Below are positions 1 to 8,344 of a stretch of DNA of 15,328 nt, piece after piece. The stretch is from Cyclobacteriaceae bacterium. Lineage in GTDB: Bacteria; Bacteroidota; Bacteroidia; Cytophagales; Cyclobacteriaceae. The translations under genes and the position numbers were made by a program. The notes under the pieces are model-generated. The model was given only the letters and a program-made list of their open reading frames with translations, searched no databases and was not told the DNA's origin. How positions within the stretch are numbered: position 1 is the stretch's first letter; each line of letters begins with the position of its first letter. The stretch spans positions 1 through 15,328 of the forward strand of contig JABFSY010000248.1 of assembly GCA_013140395.1 (NCBI GenBank). The letters run 5' to 3'.

Positions 1-1010
1 GGTATGAGGAAAATAAACGACAGCTTCCTTGGCGCGAGACTGTTTATCCCTATAAAATATGGCTTTCAGAAATTATTCTACAACAAACAAGGGTAGCACA
101 AGGGTTGCCCTACTATCTGCGCTTTGTAAAATCGTTTCCATCCATTACTTCTTTGGCCAATGCAACTCAACAAGAAGTATTGAAACTTTGGCAAGGGCTT
201 GGTTATTATTCTCGAGCAAGAAACCTTCATACTTGTGCTAGAGTAGTTGCCCGCGAACAGAAGGGAAAGTTTCCAGACAACTATAAAGACTTGCTTAAAC
301 TGAAAGGGATTGGCCCCTACACGGCTGCTGCTATTGCTTCCTTTGCATTTAAAGAACCCGTGGCAGTGGTTGATGGCAACGTTTTCCGGGTTTTATCGAG
401 GGTCTTTGGAATGGAGGCAGATATCACAACGCCCAAAGCCAAGGATCTCTTCACAAAAAAAGCAAATGAGCTGATTTCGAAAGATCGTCCCGACCTTTTC
501 AATCAGGCCATGATGGAGTTTGGCGCATTGCAATGCGTTCCCCAAAATCCGAGATGTGATGAATGTATTTTCGCCAAATCCTGCGTAGCTCGTAAACATG
601 AACTGCAAGATGTGCTTCCGATAAAATCGAAGAAGATCAAAGTGAGGAATCGTTATCTCTACTACTTTGTGCTGCGCCACCAAAACAAAATGTTGATGAA
701 GAAGCGAGGGGCCAAAGACATTTGGCAGGGACTTTACGATTTCTATGTGATCGAAACGAAACGAAGTACAAGAATAGGAGAGCTATTGAAAACAGATTCC
801 GTATTAAAAGGCTCAACTAAAGTGAACGAAAGCAAGATTTACAAACATATTCTATCGCATCAAAAACTAATAGTACGGTTTGTTGAGATGAAATCGCCAA
901 AGACTCAAATTTTGAAATCTTCAGAATTGGTATGGTTCACAGACCGTGAAATGGCAGCATTGCCAAAACCGATTCTAATAGCCAACTATCTGGCAGAAAA
1001 ATTAAAATAG
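1..1010 (+). CDS. mutY: Adenine DNA glycosylase MutY (5'-truncated)
   Basis: Base-excision-repair glycosylase that removes adenine mispaired with 8-oxoguanine. The frame is open from base 3 to the stop at 1010 and shows 335 residues, so only about 15-20 N-terminal residues are missing. Visible in order, numbered from the first full codon: LPWRE and WLSEIILQQTRV near residues 8-31, including the catalytic Glu23; the helix-hairpin-helix LKGIGPYTAAA around 100-110; the catalytic Asp124 in VVDGNV; and four cysteines at 178, 185, 188 and 194 in C-x6-C-x2-C-x5-C spacing for the 4Fe-4S cluster. A Nudix-like C-terminal domain that reads 8-oxoG follows from about residue 215. The TTG at 105 lies inside the catalytic domain and cannot be the true start. 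Upstream neighbour in the mutY-ssb-gldE-gldD order. Identification is firm. Confidence 0.96.
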   Translation, partial: YEENKRQLPWRETVYPYKIWLSEIILQQTRVAQGLPYYLRFVKSFPSITSLANATQQEVLKLWQGLGYYSRARNLHTCARVVAREQKGKFPDNYKDLLKLKGIGPYTAAAIASFAFKEPVAVVDGNVFRVLSRVFGMEADITTPKAKDLFTKKANELISKDRPDLFNQAMMEFGALQCVPQNPRCDECIFAKSCVARKHELQDVLPIKSKKIKVRNRYLYYFVLRHQNKMLMKKRGAKDIWQGLYDFYVIETKRSTRIGELLKTDSVLKGSTKVNESKIYKHILSHQKLIVRFVEMKSPKTQILKSSELVWFTDREMAALPKPILIANYLAEKLK

Positions 1011-1072
1011 AATTTTCCATTGAAAATTTGATTGCGCCCAAAAAAGTCGCGGTTCAATTGGTCTAGTCTGCT

Positions 1073-1105
1073 TTGAATCGATAACAAAGATTTTTGGTAA
1101 CTTTG
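1073..1105 (+). promoter_or_regulatory. Bacteroidota-type promoter for ssb
   Basis: TAACTTTG at 1098-1105 matches the Bacteroidota -7 consensus TAnnTTTG exactly. A TTG at 1073-1075 (TTTG at 1072-1075) serves as the -33 element with a 22-base spacer, inside the usual 17-23 range. Transcription would start near 1110, giving a leader of about 30 bases before the ssb ATG. It would let ssb-gldE-gldD be expressed independently of mutY. Based on consensus matching only. Confidence 0.6.
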
Positions 1106-1143
1106 CCCTCCCGCTGGGGAAATTGCTATAACAATAACTAAGT

Positions 1144-1581
1144 ATGTCAGGAGTAAACAAAGTGATTTTAGTAGGCAGACTGGGAAAGGATCCCGAAGTA
1201 AGAAATTTGGAGAGTGGTGCGACCGTGGCCAATTTTTCAATGGTGACGTCAGAAACCTATAAAGATAAAACGACAGGCGAACGAAAGGAAATTACTGAGT
1301 GGCATAATGTGGTGTTATGGCGTGGATTGGCCGATATTGCTGCTAAGTATTTACACAAAGGCGATCAGGTATATATTGAAGGGAAACTGCGCACTCGCAG
1401 CTGGGAGAAAGACAACGTGACTCGCTATACTACAGAAATTGTTGGTGATAACTTGACATTGCTTGGCAATAAGCCTACAACTGAAACACCCCATGATCGT
1501 GGCAACGCACCCGCCAACACAGCCGCCAACGATCCGGGAGAAAGAACATCGTCATCCACAACCGATGATCTTCCTTTTTAG
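1144..1581 (+). CDS. ssb: Single-stranded DNA-binding protein SSB
   Basis: Binds single-stranded DNA during replication, recombination and repair, normally as a tetramer. The protein is 145 residues. The OB-fold spans about residues 3-108, beginning NKVILVGRLGKDPEVR, with the conserved WHNVVLWRGLADIAAKYLHKG stretch at 53-73 and VYIEGKLRTRSW at 77-87. A flexible Ser/Thr/Asn-rich linker (about 110-139) leads to the acidic tip DDLPF, the docking peptide for partners; in characterised systems these include RecG, also encoded in this window. The ATG at 1144 follows an A-rich leader and no Shine-Dalgarno is visible. gldE begins 22 bases downstream, suggesting co-transcription. Length and tip are typical, so this looks like the functional housekeeping copy. 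Confidence 0.97.
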   Translation: MSGVNKVILVGRLGKDPEVRNLESGATVANFSMVTSETYKDKTTGERKEITEWHNVVLWRGLADIAAKYLHKGDQVYIEGKLRTRSWEKDNVTRYTTEIVGDNLTLLGNKPTTETPHDRGNAPANTAANDPGERTSSSTTDDLPF

Positions 1582-1603
1582 TACCCCATCAATCTATTGA
1601 CCC

Positions 1604-2953
1604 TTGGAAACGCCAGCTATTCTTGAAGAGCCTCCTAGTTTTCTGTTAGCTGATATTTTATCAGCGCCCAATTATTTTTACATTTTTAGTTTTTTGGCAA
1701 TAGCTGTATTGCTATTCATGTCAGCTATCATCTCTGCCTCAGAAGTTGCCTTCTTTTCATTGCGGGCAGATGACCTCGACAAGTGCAGAGAATCAGAAGA
1801 TCCTGCCGAGAGGAATATCGTGGGTCTCTTGAAAAAACCACGGTTGCTACTGGCCACCATTCTGATCATGAATAATTTTGTCAACGTAGGCGTTGTGACT
1901 ATTTCTACTTTTCTAATGTGGGAAATGGCAGGAACGCGTAAGCCTACTGAGACGATTGTCGGATTGGTTACGTTCGGAGCCACCTTTGCGATCACCTTTT
2001 TTGGCGAAATTATTCCCAAAGTATATGCCGCTCGCCACAACTGGACATTTGCCAAACGGATGGCCGGCACCTGGCAGATATTAGAAAATGTGTGGCGTCC
2101 CATTTCTTTCCTACTGCTTAGCATGAGTAACATCATCGAGCGTAGAATAGAGAAAAAGGGATATAGCACTACGGTTGACGAATTAAATCAGGCGCTCGAC
2201 TTAACCACACTGGACAACAATACAAGCGCGGAAGAGAAAGGCATCTTAAAGGGGATCGTAAACTTTGGAACGCTCACCGTTAGGCGCATCATGAAGTCGA
2301 GAATGGATATTTCAGCTGTGGATGTAGAACTGAATTTTAAAGAGCTGATGGAGCAGGTGAATAAATCCGGGTTTTCACGCATTCCTGTTTACAAAGAATC
2401 TGTTGATCACATTCAGGGCATACTCTATATCAAAGACCTCCTGCCATTTTTAGATGAGTCGGAAAAATTCAACTGGCAAAAACTACTGCGCCCCGGATTT
2501 TTTGTTCCGGAAACGAAAAAACTTGATTCCCTTTTGAAGGATTTTCAAAGTAAGCGAGTCCACATGGCGTTGGTCGTGGACGAATATGGTGGCACTTCCG
2601 GCCTCGTCACGCTGGAAGATCTCATTGAAGAAATTATTGGAGACATAAACGATGAGTTTGATGAGGTAAATCTTGACTTCCAAAAAATAGATGAATCTAC
2701 TTTTATTTTTGAAGGGAAGACATCTGTTCACGACCTAAGTAAAGCACTGAAGGTGGCTCCCACTCTCTTTGATGATGTGAAAGGCGAGAGCGAATCCTTG
2801 GGGGGATTGATTTTAGAATTGCATGGCTCACTGCCGAAGATTGGTGATCAAATCAAGTTTCAGAATTTCACTTTTACCATCTTAACCGTTGACCAAAGAA
2901 AGATCAACCGGGTAAAGGTTACCATCGCGCCTGTTGCGAACGAAGATGAATAG
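1604..2953 (+). CDS. gldE: GldE, CNNM/CorC-family membrane protein linked to gliding motility
   Basis: A 449-residue inner-membrane protein of the CNNM (DUF21)-CBS family. The membrane domain holds about four hydrophobic segments (near residues 25-48, 80-104, 118-135 and 160-175) and the conserved FGEIIPK motif at 133-139. Two CBS domains follow (about 229-282 and 296-352, the second with VVDEYGGTSGLVTLEDLIEEI), then a CorC/HlyC C-terminal domain (about 365-443). In Flavobacterium, GldE is a partner of the gliding protein GldD; the relatives CorC and HlyC are tied to metal efflux, so its transport activity is uncertain. The start is TTG at 1604: an in-frame TGA lies at 1598 and the first ATG falls inside the first membrane segment. 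Its end overlaps gldD by 8 bases, implying translational coupling. Confidence 0.92.
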   Translation: METPAILEEPPSFLLADILSAPNYFYIFSFLAIAVLLFMSAIISASEVAFFSLRADDLDKCRESEDPAERNIVGLLKKPRLLLATILIMNNFVNVGVVTISTFLMWEMAGTRKPTETIVGLVTFGATFAITFFGEIIPKVYAARHNWTFAKRMAGTWQILENVWRPISFLLLSMSNIIERRIEKKGYSTTVDELNQALDLTTLDNNTSAEEKGILKGIVNFGTLTVRRIMKSRMDISAVDVELNFKELMEQVNKSGFSRIPVYKESVDHIQGILYIKDLLPFLDESEKFNWQKLLRPGFFVPETKKLDSLLKDFQSKRVHMALVVDEYGGTSGLVTLEDLIEEIIGDINDEFDEVNLDFQKIDESTFIFEGKTSVHDLSKALKVAPTLFDDVKGESESLGGLILELHGSLPKIGDQIKFQNFTFTILTVDQRKINRVKVTIAPVANEDE

Positions 2954-3536
2954 GCCTATTGTTCTTTCCGTTTCGTTGATCCTTTTAGGAAGTTTCTTTC
3001 TTTTTTCTTGCTCAAAAAGTTATCAACCCAAACCAAAGGGATACAATCGGCTTTTGTTGCCAGAGGAGAAGTATCGCGTACTACCCGATTCACTGCCCTA
3101 TCAATTTGAGTACTCTACCTCAGCTAAACTGCTGCGTGATACATCCTGGATCAACGAAAAATTTTGGGTAGAGATTTATTACCCCACCTTGAAGGCAAAC
3201 ATCCACATCACCTACAAGCGAATTCAAAACCGAGATGCGCTGTTGAAGGAGTTATTAAATGATGCGTATCGACTTACTTCCAAGCAACAAATTAAAGCCT
3301 ATGGCATTGACGAAGTAAAAATCGTAACTCCACTAGGAAAGACGGCCTTGATTGCAGAAATCAGCGGTGAGGTGCCTAGCCAGTTCCAATTTACGATGAC
3401 TGACTCCAGTACAAACTTTCTTCGTGGAGCCCTGTACTTCAATACTAAAGTTCAAAACGACTCTCTTGCACCGGCCATTGACTTCATGAAAAAAGAGGTG
3501 ATGCATTTAATTAACACCTTGGAGTGGAAAAACTAG
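2946..3536 (+). CDS. gldD: Gliding motility lipoprotein GldD
   Basis: A 196-residue predicted lipoprotein. The N-terminus is a lipoprotein signal with a hydrophobic core ending LFLFSC, so Cys22 is the likely lipidated residue. The mature part opens with the family hallmark PKPKGYNRLLLP at about 28-39. Known GldD proteins are required for gliding and for type IX secretion-linked surface protein function in Flavobacterium; they also occur in non-gliding relatives, so motility cannot be inferred from this gene alone. I chose the ATG at 2946 over an in-frame TTG at 2934 because it places a normal short basic n-region before the hydrophobic core. It overlaps the gldE stop by 8 bases. Ends 110 bases before recG. 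Confidence 0.92.
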   Translation: MNRPIVLSVSLILLGSFFLFSCSKSYQPKPKGYNRLLLPEEKYRVLPDSLPYQFEYSTSAKLLRDTSWINEKFWVEIYYPTLKANIHITYKRIQNRDALLKELLNDAYRLTSKQQIKAYGIDEVKIVTPLGKTALIAEISGEVPSQFQFTMTDSSTNFLRGALYFNTKVQNDSLAPAIDFMKKEVMHLINTLEWKN

Positions 3537-3543
3537 TTTGATC

Positions 3544-3621
3544 AGTTAATTTGAAAATGACGCAGCGCACGTCAAAGTCATGTGCTGTTTAATTATTTTG
3601 AATGGCATTTTCAAATTGACT
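3544..3621. repeat. Large imperfect inverted repeat with nested GC-rich hairpin between gldD and recG
   Basis: AATTTGAAAATG at 3548-3559 is the exact reverse complement of CATTTTCAAATT at 3606-3617. Three more outer pairs plus one G-U pair extend the arms to 3544-3559 and 3606-3621, giving a 16-pair stem. Inside it, CAGCGCACG (3563-3571) pairs with CATGTGCTG (3579-3587) with one mismatch and one wobble around a 7-base loop. TTCAAAT recurs at 3610, 3626 and 3634, and its inverse ATTTGAA lies at 3549. No clean T-tract follows, so it is not a standard terminator. It may be an interspersed palindromic element or a transcript-stabilising structure. No clear TAnnTTTG promoter for recG was found here (closest is TTATTTTG at 3593-3600). 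Confidence 0.6.
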
Positions 3622-3646
3622 AATTTTCAAATCTTCAAATCAAGAA

Positions 3647-5737
3647 ATGTCTTTCTTCGATACTTCACTAGAATTTCTCAAGGGTGTGGGCCCACAGCGC
3701 GCTGCTTTACTTCAAAAAGAATTGAAGTTGTTTACGTTTGGAGATCTTATCCAACATTATCCATTTCGCTACGAAGACCGAACTCGTTTTTATCGCATTA
3801 GCGAAGTGAATGAGTTGATGCCGTTCGTCCAGATGAAAGGAAAAATCACAGATGTCGAGCTCATCGGAGATAAATTCAAAAGACGCTTGGTCGCTTATCT
3901 TTCTGATGATACTGGAGAAATAGAACTCGTTTGGTTTCAGGGCATTAACTGGGTGATGCAAAAAGTAAAACCGAACGTTGACTATGTGGTTTTTGGCAAA
4001 CCGTCTCGATATGGAAGCAAATTATCGATCGCGCACCCGGAGATTGAATTACTCACAGAAAAAAGTGAGAAAGGAGGGTATCTTCAACCGGTATATCCAC
4101 TCAGCGAAAAACTACGAAATCGGTACATCGACAACAAGTTTATCATAAAGCTGCAACAAGATGTAATCAAAGGCGCCATCAGTCACATTCGCGAAACGCT
4201 GCCTGCCGCTATACTCCAACAACAGGCTTTTATTGGTAAGAAGGAAGCACTTATCAATATCCATTTCCCGAAAAGCTTAGAGTGGCTCGAGCGGGCGCAA
4301 CGAAGACTTAAGTTCGAAGAACTATTTTTTATTCAGCTTCGGCTCATCAAAATGAAGTTGGTACGTGAGGAAAAATTCAAAGGAATAGTTTTTGGCGATA
4401 CGTCCATCCTTACTCGGTTTTACAAAGAACATTTACCCTTTGATTTAACCGAAGCACAGAAAAAGGTAGTGCGAGAGATCTATTCTGATATGAAATCCGG
4501 AAAGCAGATGAATCGATTGCTTCAGGGTGATGTGGGCAGTGGGAAGACGATTGTAGGCTTTATTTCAATTTTACTAGCCATTGGTGGCGATGCCCAAGCC
4601 GCACTAATGGCGCCCACAGAAATTCTTGCACAACAACACTACGCAAACTTGAAGAAGTATGCGGATAAAATGAACATATCGATTGCACTACTGACAGGCT
4701 CTGTTAAGAAAAGCGCGCGAAAACCGATACACGAACACCTGGCAGATGGCTCGTTGAAAATACTAATTGGCACTCATGCATTATTAGAAGAGGAAGTAAA
4801 ATTCAAAAAATTAGGATTGGCAATTATTGACGAACAACATCGTTTTGGAGTCGCCCAGCGCTCTAAGCTATGGCAAAAAAATGCAGATTTTTATCCGCAT
4901 GTATTGGTCATGACAGCAACGCCAATTCCTCGGACATTGGCCATGACATTGTATGGAGACTTAGAAATATCTGTCATCGATGAATTACCCAAGGGCCGGA
5001 AGCCAATCAAAACGACTCATCAGTTTGATTCACATCGAATGCAAGTGAATGGTTTTATCAAAACTCAAATCGAGGCGGGGCGACAGGTGTATGTTGTATA
5101 TCCACTTATTGAAGAGTCTGAAAAATTAGATTTAAAACACTTGATGGATGGCTACGAAAGCATTTCGCGAGCATTCCCTGAAATGCCCATTAGCATTTTG
5201 CACGGCCAGATGAAGCCCGAGGCAAAAGATTTTGAAATGGCGCGATTTGCAAAGGGCGAAACAAAAATAATGGTAGCCACAACTGTAATTGAAGTGGGGG
5301 TTGACGTCCCGAATGCCAGTGTCATGATTGTCGAAAGCGCTCAGCGCTTTGGGCTATCTCAACTGCACCAACTGCGGGGCCGTGTGGGTCGTGGTGCTGA
5401 ACAATCATTTTGCATTTTAATGACGGATCATAAATTGAGCAGTGAATCAAAAACCCGCATCGAAACCATGGTGCGAACCAACAATGGATTTGAAATAGCG
5501 GAGACTGATTTGAAGCTACGGGGGCCGGGCGATCTAATGGGAACTCAGCAAAGTGGCGCGTTGGATTTGCTGATTGCTGATTTAGGTAAAGACGGTGAAC
5601 TTCTAAAAATAGCCCGAGGGGCCGCGCAAACTATTTTAGCTGATGATCCACTACTTCAACGGCCGGATAACCGCATGATCTTGCAACAAATCGAGTCGAT
5701 CAAGAAGTCGGCCGTAAATTGGAGTAGAATAAGTTGA
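3647..5737 (+). CDS. recG: ATP-dependent DNA helicase RecG
   Basis: Double-stranded DNA translocase that remodels stalled replication forks and branch-migrates Holliday junctions. The protein is 696 residues, a normal length. The N-terminal wedge region contains an OB-fold (about residues 60-150). Superfamily 2 helicase motifs follow: Walker A GDVGSGKT at 294-301, the Walker B variant DEQH at 395-398, TATPIPRT from 423, and motif VI QLRGRVGRG from 575. The C-terminal segment includes ETDLKLRGPGDLMGTQQSG, the conserved stretch after the helicase core that is characteristic of RecG. The ATG at 3647 is preceded by an A-rich CAAGAA and gives the standard N-terminus. It lies 110 bases after gldD, with a hairpin-forming repeat between them, so it may be its own transcription unit. 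Confidence 0.97.
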   Translation: MSFFDTSLEFLKGVGPQRAALLQKELKLFTFGDLIQHYPFRYEDRTRFYRISEVNELMPFVQMKGKITDVELIGDKFKRRLVAYLSDDTGEIELVWFQGINWVMQKVKPNVDYVVFGKPSRYGSKLSIAHPEIELLTEKSEKGGYLQPVYPLSEKLRNRYIDNKFIIKLQQDVIKGAISHIRETLPAAILQQQAFIGKKEALINIHFPKSLEWLERAQRRLKFEELFFIQLRLIKMKLVREEKFKGIVFGDTSILTRFYKEHLPFDLTEAQKKVVREIYSDMKSGKQMNRLLQGDVGSGKTIVGFISILLAIGGDAQAALMAPTEILAQQHYANLKKYADKMNISIALLTGSVKKSARKPIHEHLADGSLKILIGTHALLEEEVKFKKLGLAIIDEQHRFGVAQRSKLWQKNADFYPHVLVMTATPIPRTLAMTLYGDLEISVIDELPKGRKPIKTTHQFDSHRMQVNGFIKTQIEAGRQVYVVYPLIEESEKLDLKHLMDGYESISRAFPEMPISILHGQMKPEAKDFEMARFAKGETKIMVATTVIEVGVDVPNASVMIVESAQRFGLSQLHQLRGRVGRGAEQSFCILMTDHKLSSESKTRIETMVRTNNGFEIAETDLKLRGPGDLMGTQQSGALDLLIADLGKDGELLKIARGAAQTILADDPLLQRPDNRMILQQIESIKKSAVNWSRIS

Positions 5738-5746
5738 CAAATCTTG

Positions 5747-5754
5747 TATTTTTG
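5747..5754 (+). promoter_or_regulatory. Putative -7 element for the propeller-protein operon
   Basis: TATTTTTG is an exact TAnnTTTG match just after the recG stop. The best upstream TTG (5719-5721) is 25 bases away, slightly longer than usual, so the -33 part is weak. If used, transcription would begin around 5759-5761, on top of the first ATG, which would favour the second ATG (5774) as the start of the downstream protein. Confidence 0.4.
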
Positions 5755-5758
5755 GTAA

Positions 5759-8341
5759 ATGCTAAGACTCAAAATGATAAGAGGTTTACTTTCCTTTTCG
5801 ACTCTACTAATTTGGTGTTCATCCTTTGCGCAAACTGGCAACTCTTTTTTAACCCATTTCTCACCCAGTGATGAACGAATTGATTACCGCAGCAATGGCA
5901 TGGTACAAGATGGCCGCGGGTTGATTTATTTTACTAATAAAAAAGGGGTCCTAGAATTTGATGGCAAGAATTGGCGGCTTATCGCGACCCCGGGAGCCGT
6001 ATACACATTGTCGCTTCTTCAAGATGATGTCTATGTAGGCGGTGTTTTTGGATTCGGGAAGCTCACACAAAAAGCTAATGAACGTATTTATCAACCCATT
6101 TTTTCTCAGCCCGTATTTTCCAGTGCTGTTTCGAAGGACAGAGTATACGCCTGCAGTGAAAAATCTTTGTTTGTCATACTCAACGAGAAAATTGAGAAAG
6201 AAATTAAAGCACAAGATTCAATCTTGTTTACGGGTCTTCTGGAGGTGTACGAATCACTCTTTGTCAAAGCCGGAGATCACGATCTGCTCCAATTAAAAAA
6301 TGATCAATTGGTAAATGCGGAAGTACCACTTCCGGCTGGCTCTGAAATCACTTTTTGTTCTGGCAACATTAAAACAGGCAACCTAGTCATTGGCACGGTG
6401 GCGGGAGCGGTTTATACGATGAACTCTAAATCGCCTGCGGCCGAGTTAAAATTTGATGATGCTGTCTTCGTACGCCAGAGTCTCTTGGTAGCTGGTGTAT
6501 GGATAAACGACAGCCAAATTGCTTTGGGTACGTTATTGGGTGGAGTACTTTTAGTAGACACAAATACCGGTGCTACAATTGATCACCTGGATTTCAGTAC
6601 GGGTCTACCTGACAATGAAGTATTCGCAATGATGGCCGATCATAGTGGTGGAGTGTGGGTAGCCCACGAGTATGGTTTTACGAGAATAGCCCCTTCTCTG
6701 CCATTCAAGTCATATAATCACTTTCCGGGCCTCAACGGAAATCTATTGTGTGTCCAATCGATCAAAGGTCAGATTTATGTAGGCACGTCCACCGGACTTT
6801 ATCGTTTAACGAAAGAACAACTAACCGAAACAAAATCAATTCAAGAGGTTCAGAAAAATCAACCTCGCAGAAAGGGGCTTTTTAGTTTTTGGCGAAAAAA
6901 CACTAACCCAACAGCTTCATCAAAACCAATGTTTGAAGTTAAGGTTATAAAGCAACTTGGATACTCCTACAAAAAAGTTCCCGGTATTGAGGGAAAGATC
7001 ATTCAACTGATTGAGGTCAACGGGAAACTGATCGCTTCGGGATTATCCGGAGTTTTTGAAGTGGCTGACGACAAACCAAAATCAATTTCGACCGGTCCTG
7101 TAAAGACCATTTTCTTTTCAAGCACTCTTCAACAACTTTTGATTGGAACCTCTCAACATCAAATAAAAACAGTATTGTCTGGCGCTTCCGGTTGGAGCGA
7201 AACGCATTTGCTGGACACACTGGCGGATCAAATCAGCTACGTCTTTGAAGACAATCTTGACAATATCTGGCTTTGTGGTCGTACAGCGGTCTATAGAGTC
7301 GAAACTATCGATGGAAAAATAACAGATGCTTCTGTTTTTCCGATTGCTAATCCATCACTCGATGAAACCGTTGGTGTCGCTTACGGAAATGAAGTTTATC
7401 TTGCTGCATCCGAAGAATTTAAAATTTTTGACCGCAAGAATTCTTTTGTTCGATATGATTCCTTGCCTGGCCCACATCGGTATTTCGCTTCTGCCGGTTA
7501 TTTTTGGTTTAACGATGGCTTCAAATGGCGGACTGTGGATAGGCGTTTGAAATCCTTGAATCTCCAGTGGCTGGGACTCTTCCCCAATTTACGGTTTTTG
7601 TCACCTACTGATAATGGTCAAAGTCTTTGGATCATTACTGCGAATAATGAACTCTATAAATTCAACAGCGCACAAACTGTTCTTGACGATTTACGCTATC
7701 CATTGGTGCTAAGGCAAGTGCGAGGGCAAGAAATAAAAGTAACGAAGGGTAAAAGAGTGACACTGGATCAACCCGAAAACGAACTCTCTTTTGAATTCAT
7801 CCAACCTGACTATGTAAGCAGCAATGCGATGCAATATCGGTATCAAGTGAAGGGGTTATCCAATACCTGGACAAGTTGGTCAAATACAAATCACATTGCG
7901 AGTTTTTCGTTCCTTCCCCCAGGTAATTATCAAATCGCTATTCAGTCGAGAGACTTGCTAGGAAATGAATCAAAGATCGAAACCATACCCTTTGAAGTAT
8001 TGCCCCCCTATTGGAAGAGGTGGTGGTTTTATGCACTAGAGTTTATCTTCTTTGGAATACTCGTATTCTTTTCCGTTAAACTCACTGTTGCCAATTCGAG
8101 GTATCGCTATCTAAGCGAAATTTTATCACTATTGACGGTCATTATTTTTATCCAGTTTATCAGTACAACAATTAACTCAATCATCGTGGTAAAAAGTACG
8201 CCTGTGGTACAATTCGTTATCCAAGTGTTTGTCGCTTTGCTAGTATTCCCTATTGAATTGTATTTTCGGAAGTTTATGCGAGCAACCGCAGAAGGAAAAT
8301 ATCAAATTAGACTTAAGAACATCAAACCTAAAAATGACTAA
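5759..8341 (+). CDS. Membrane-anchored beta-propeller / Y_Y_Y domain sensor-like protein
   Basis: An 860-residue protein (855 if it starts at the ATG at 5774). It has a Sec signal peptide ending near SSFAQ. A long periplasmic region follows with repeated propeller-type blades such as MVQDGRGLIYFTNKKGV, MMADHSGGVWVAHEYGF and VFEDNLDNIWLCG, typical of two-component-regulator propellers. A Y_Y_Y domain lies at about 674-745 (NELSFEF onward, ending PFEVLPPYWKRWW). In most relatives, one membrane helix then leads to a histidine kinase, cyclase or DNA-binding domain. Here three hydrophobic helices follow (about 755-777, 785-811, 815-836) and the protein ends in a short basic tail. No kinase H-box, HTH or GGDEF is visible. 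A basic, low-complexity insert lies near residues 362-385. The next gene starts 3 bases downstream, so an operon is likely. Function unknown; signal reception by the propeller is inferred. Confidence 0.8.
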   Translation: MLRLKMIRGLLSFSTLLIWCSSFAQTGNSFLTHFSPSDERIDYRSNGMVQDGRGLIYFTNKKGVLEFDGKNWRLIATPGAVYTLSLLQDDVYVGGVFGFGKLTQKANERIYQPIFSQPVFSSAVSKDRVYACSEKSLFVILNEKIEKEIKAQDSILFTGLLEVYESLFVKAGDHDLLQLKNDQLVNAEVPLPAGSEITFCSGNIKTGNLVIGTVAGAVYTMNSKSPAAELKFDDAVFVRQSLLVAGVWINDSQIALGTLLGGVLLVDTNTGATIDHLDFSTGLPDNEVFAMMADHSGGVWVAHEYGFTRIAPSLPFKSYNHFPGLNGNLLCVQSIKGQIYVGTSTGLYRLTKEQLTETKSIQEVQKNQPRRKGLFSFWRKNTNPTASSKPMFEVKVIKQLGYSYKKVPGIEGKIIQLIEVNGKLIASGLSGVFEVADDKPKSISTGPVKTIFFSSTLQQLLIGTSQHQIKTVLSGASGWSETHLLDTLADQISYVFEDNLDNIWLCGRTAVYRVETIDGKITDASVFPIANPSLDETVGVAYGNEVYLAASEEFKIFDRKNSFVRYDSLPGPHRYFASAGYFWFNDGFKWRTVDRRLKSLNLQWLGLFPNLRFLSPTDNGQSLWIITANNELYKFNSAQTVLDDLRYPLVLRQVRGQEIKVTKGKRVTLDQPENELSFEFIQPDYVSSNAMQYRYQVKGLSNTWTSWSNTNHIASFSFLPPGNYQIAIQSRDLLGNESKIETIPFEVLPPYWKRWWFYALEFIFFGILVFFSVKLTVANSRYRYLSEILSLLTVIIFIQFISTTINSIIVVKSTPVVQFVIQVFVALLVFPIELYFRKFMRATAEGKYQIRLKNIKPKND

Positions 8342-8344
8342 AAC

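Noticed and set aside
105..1010. MutY starting at the TTG at 105
   Set aside because: The same frame is open to base 3 and encodes the conserved LPWRE and WLSEIILQQT motifs, so the gene simply begins before the window.
1011..1028. AATTTTC-CATT-GAAAATT hairpin after mutY as a terminator
   Set aside because: The 7-pair stem is almost all A-T and is not followed by a T-tract, too weak to call.
3610..3640. TTCAAAT repeats as a CRISPR array
   Set aside because: The units are 7 bases, irregularly spaced (16 and 8 bases), with no spacers and no cas genes nearby.
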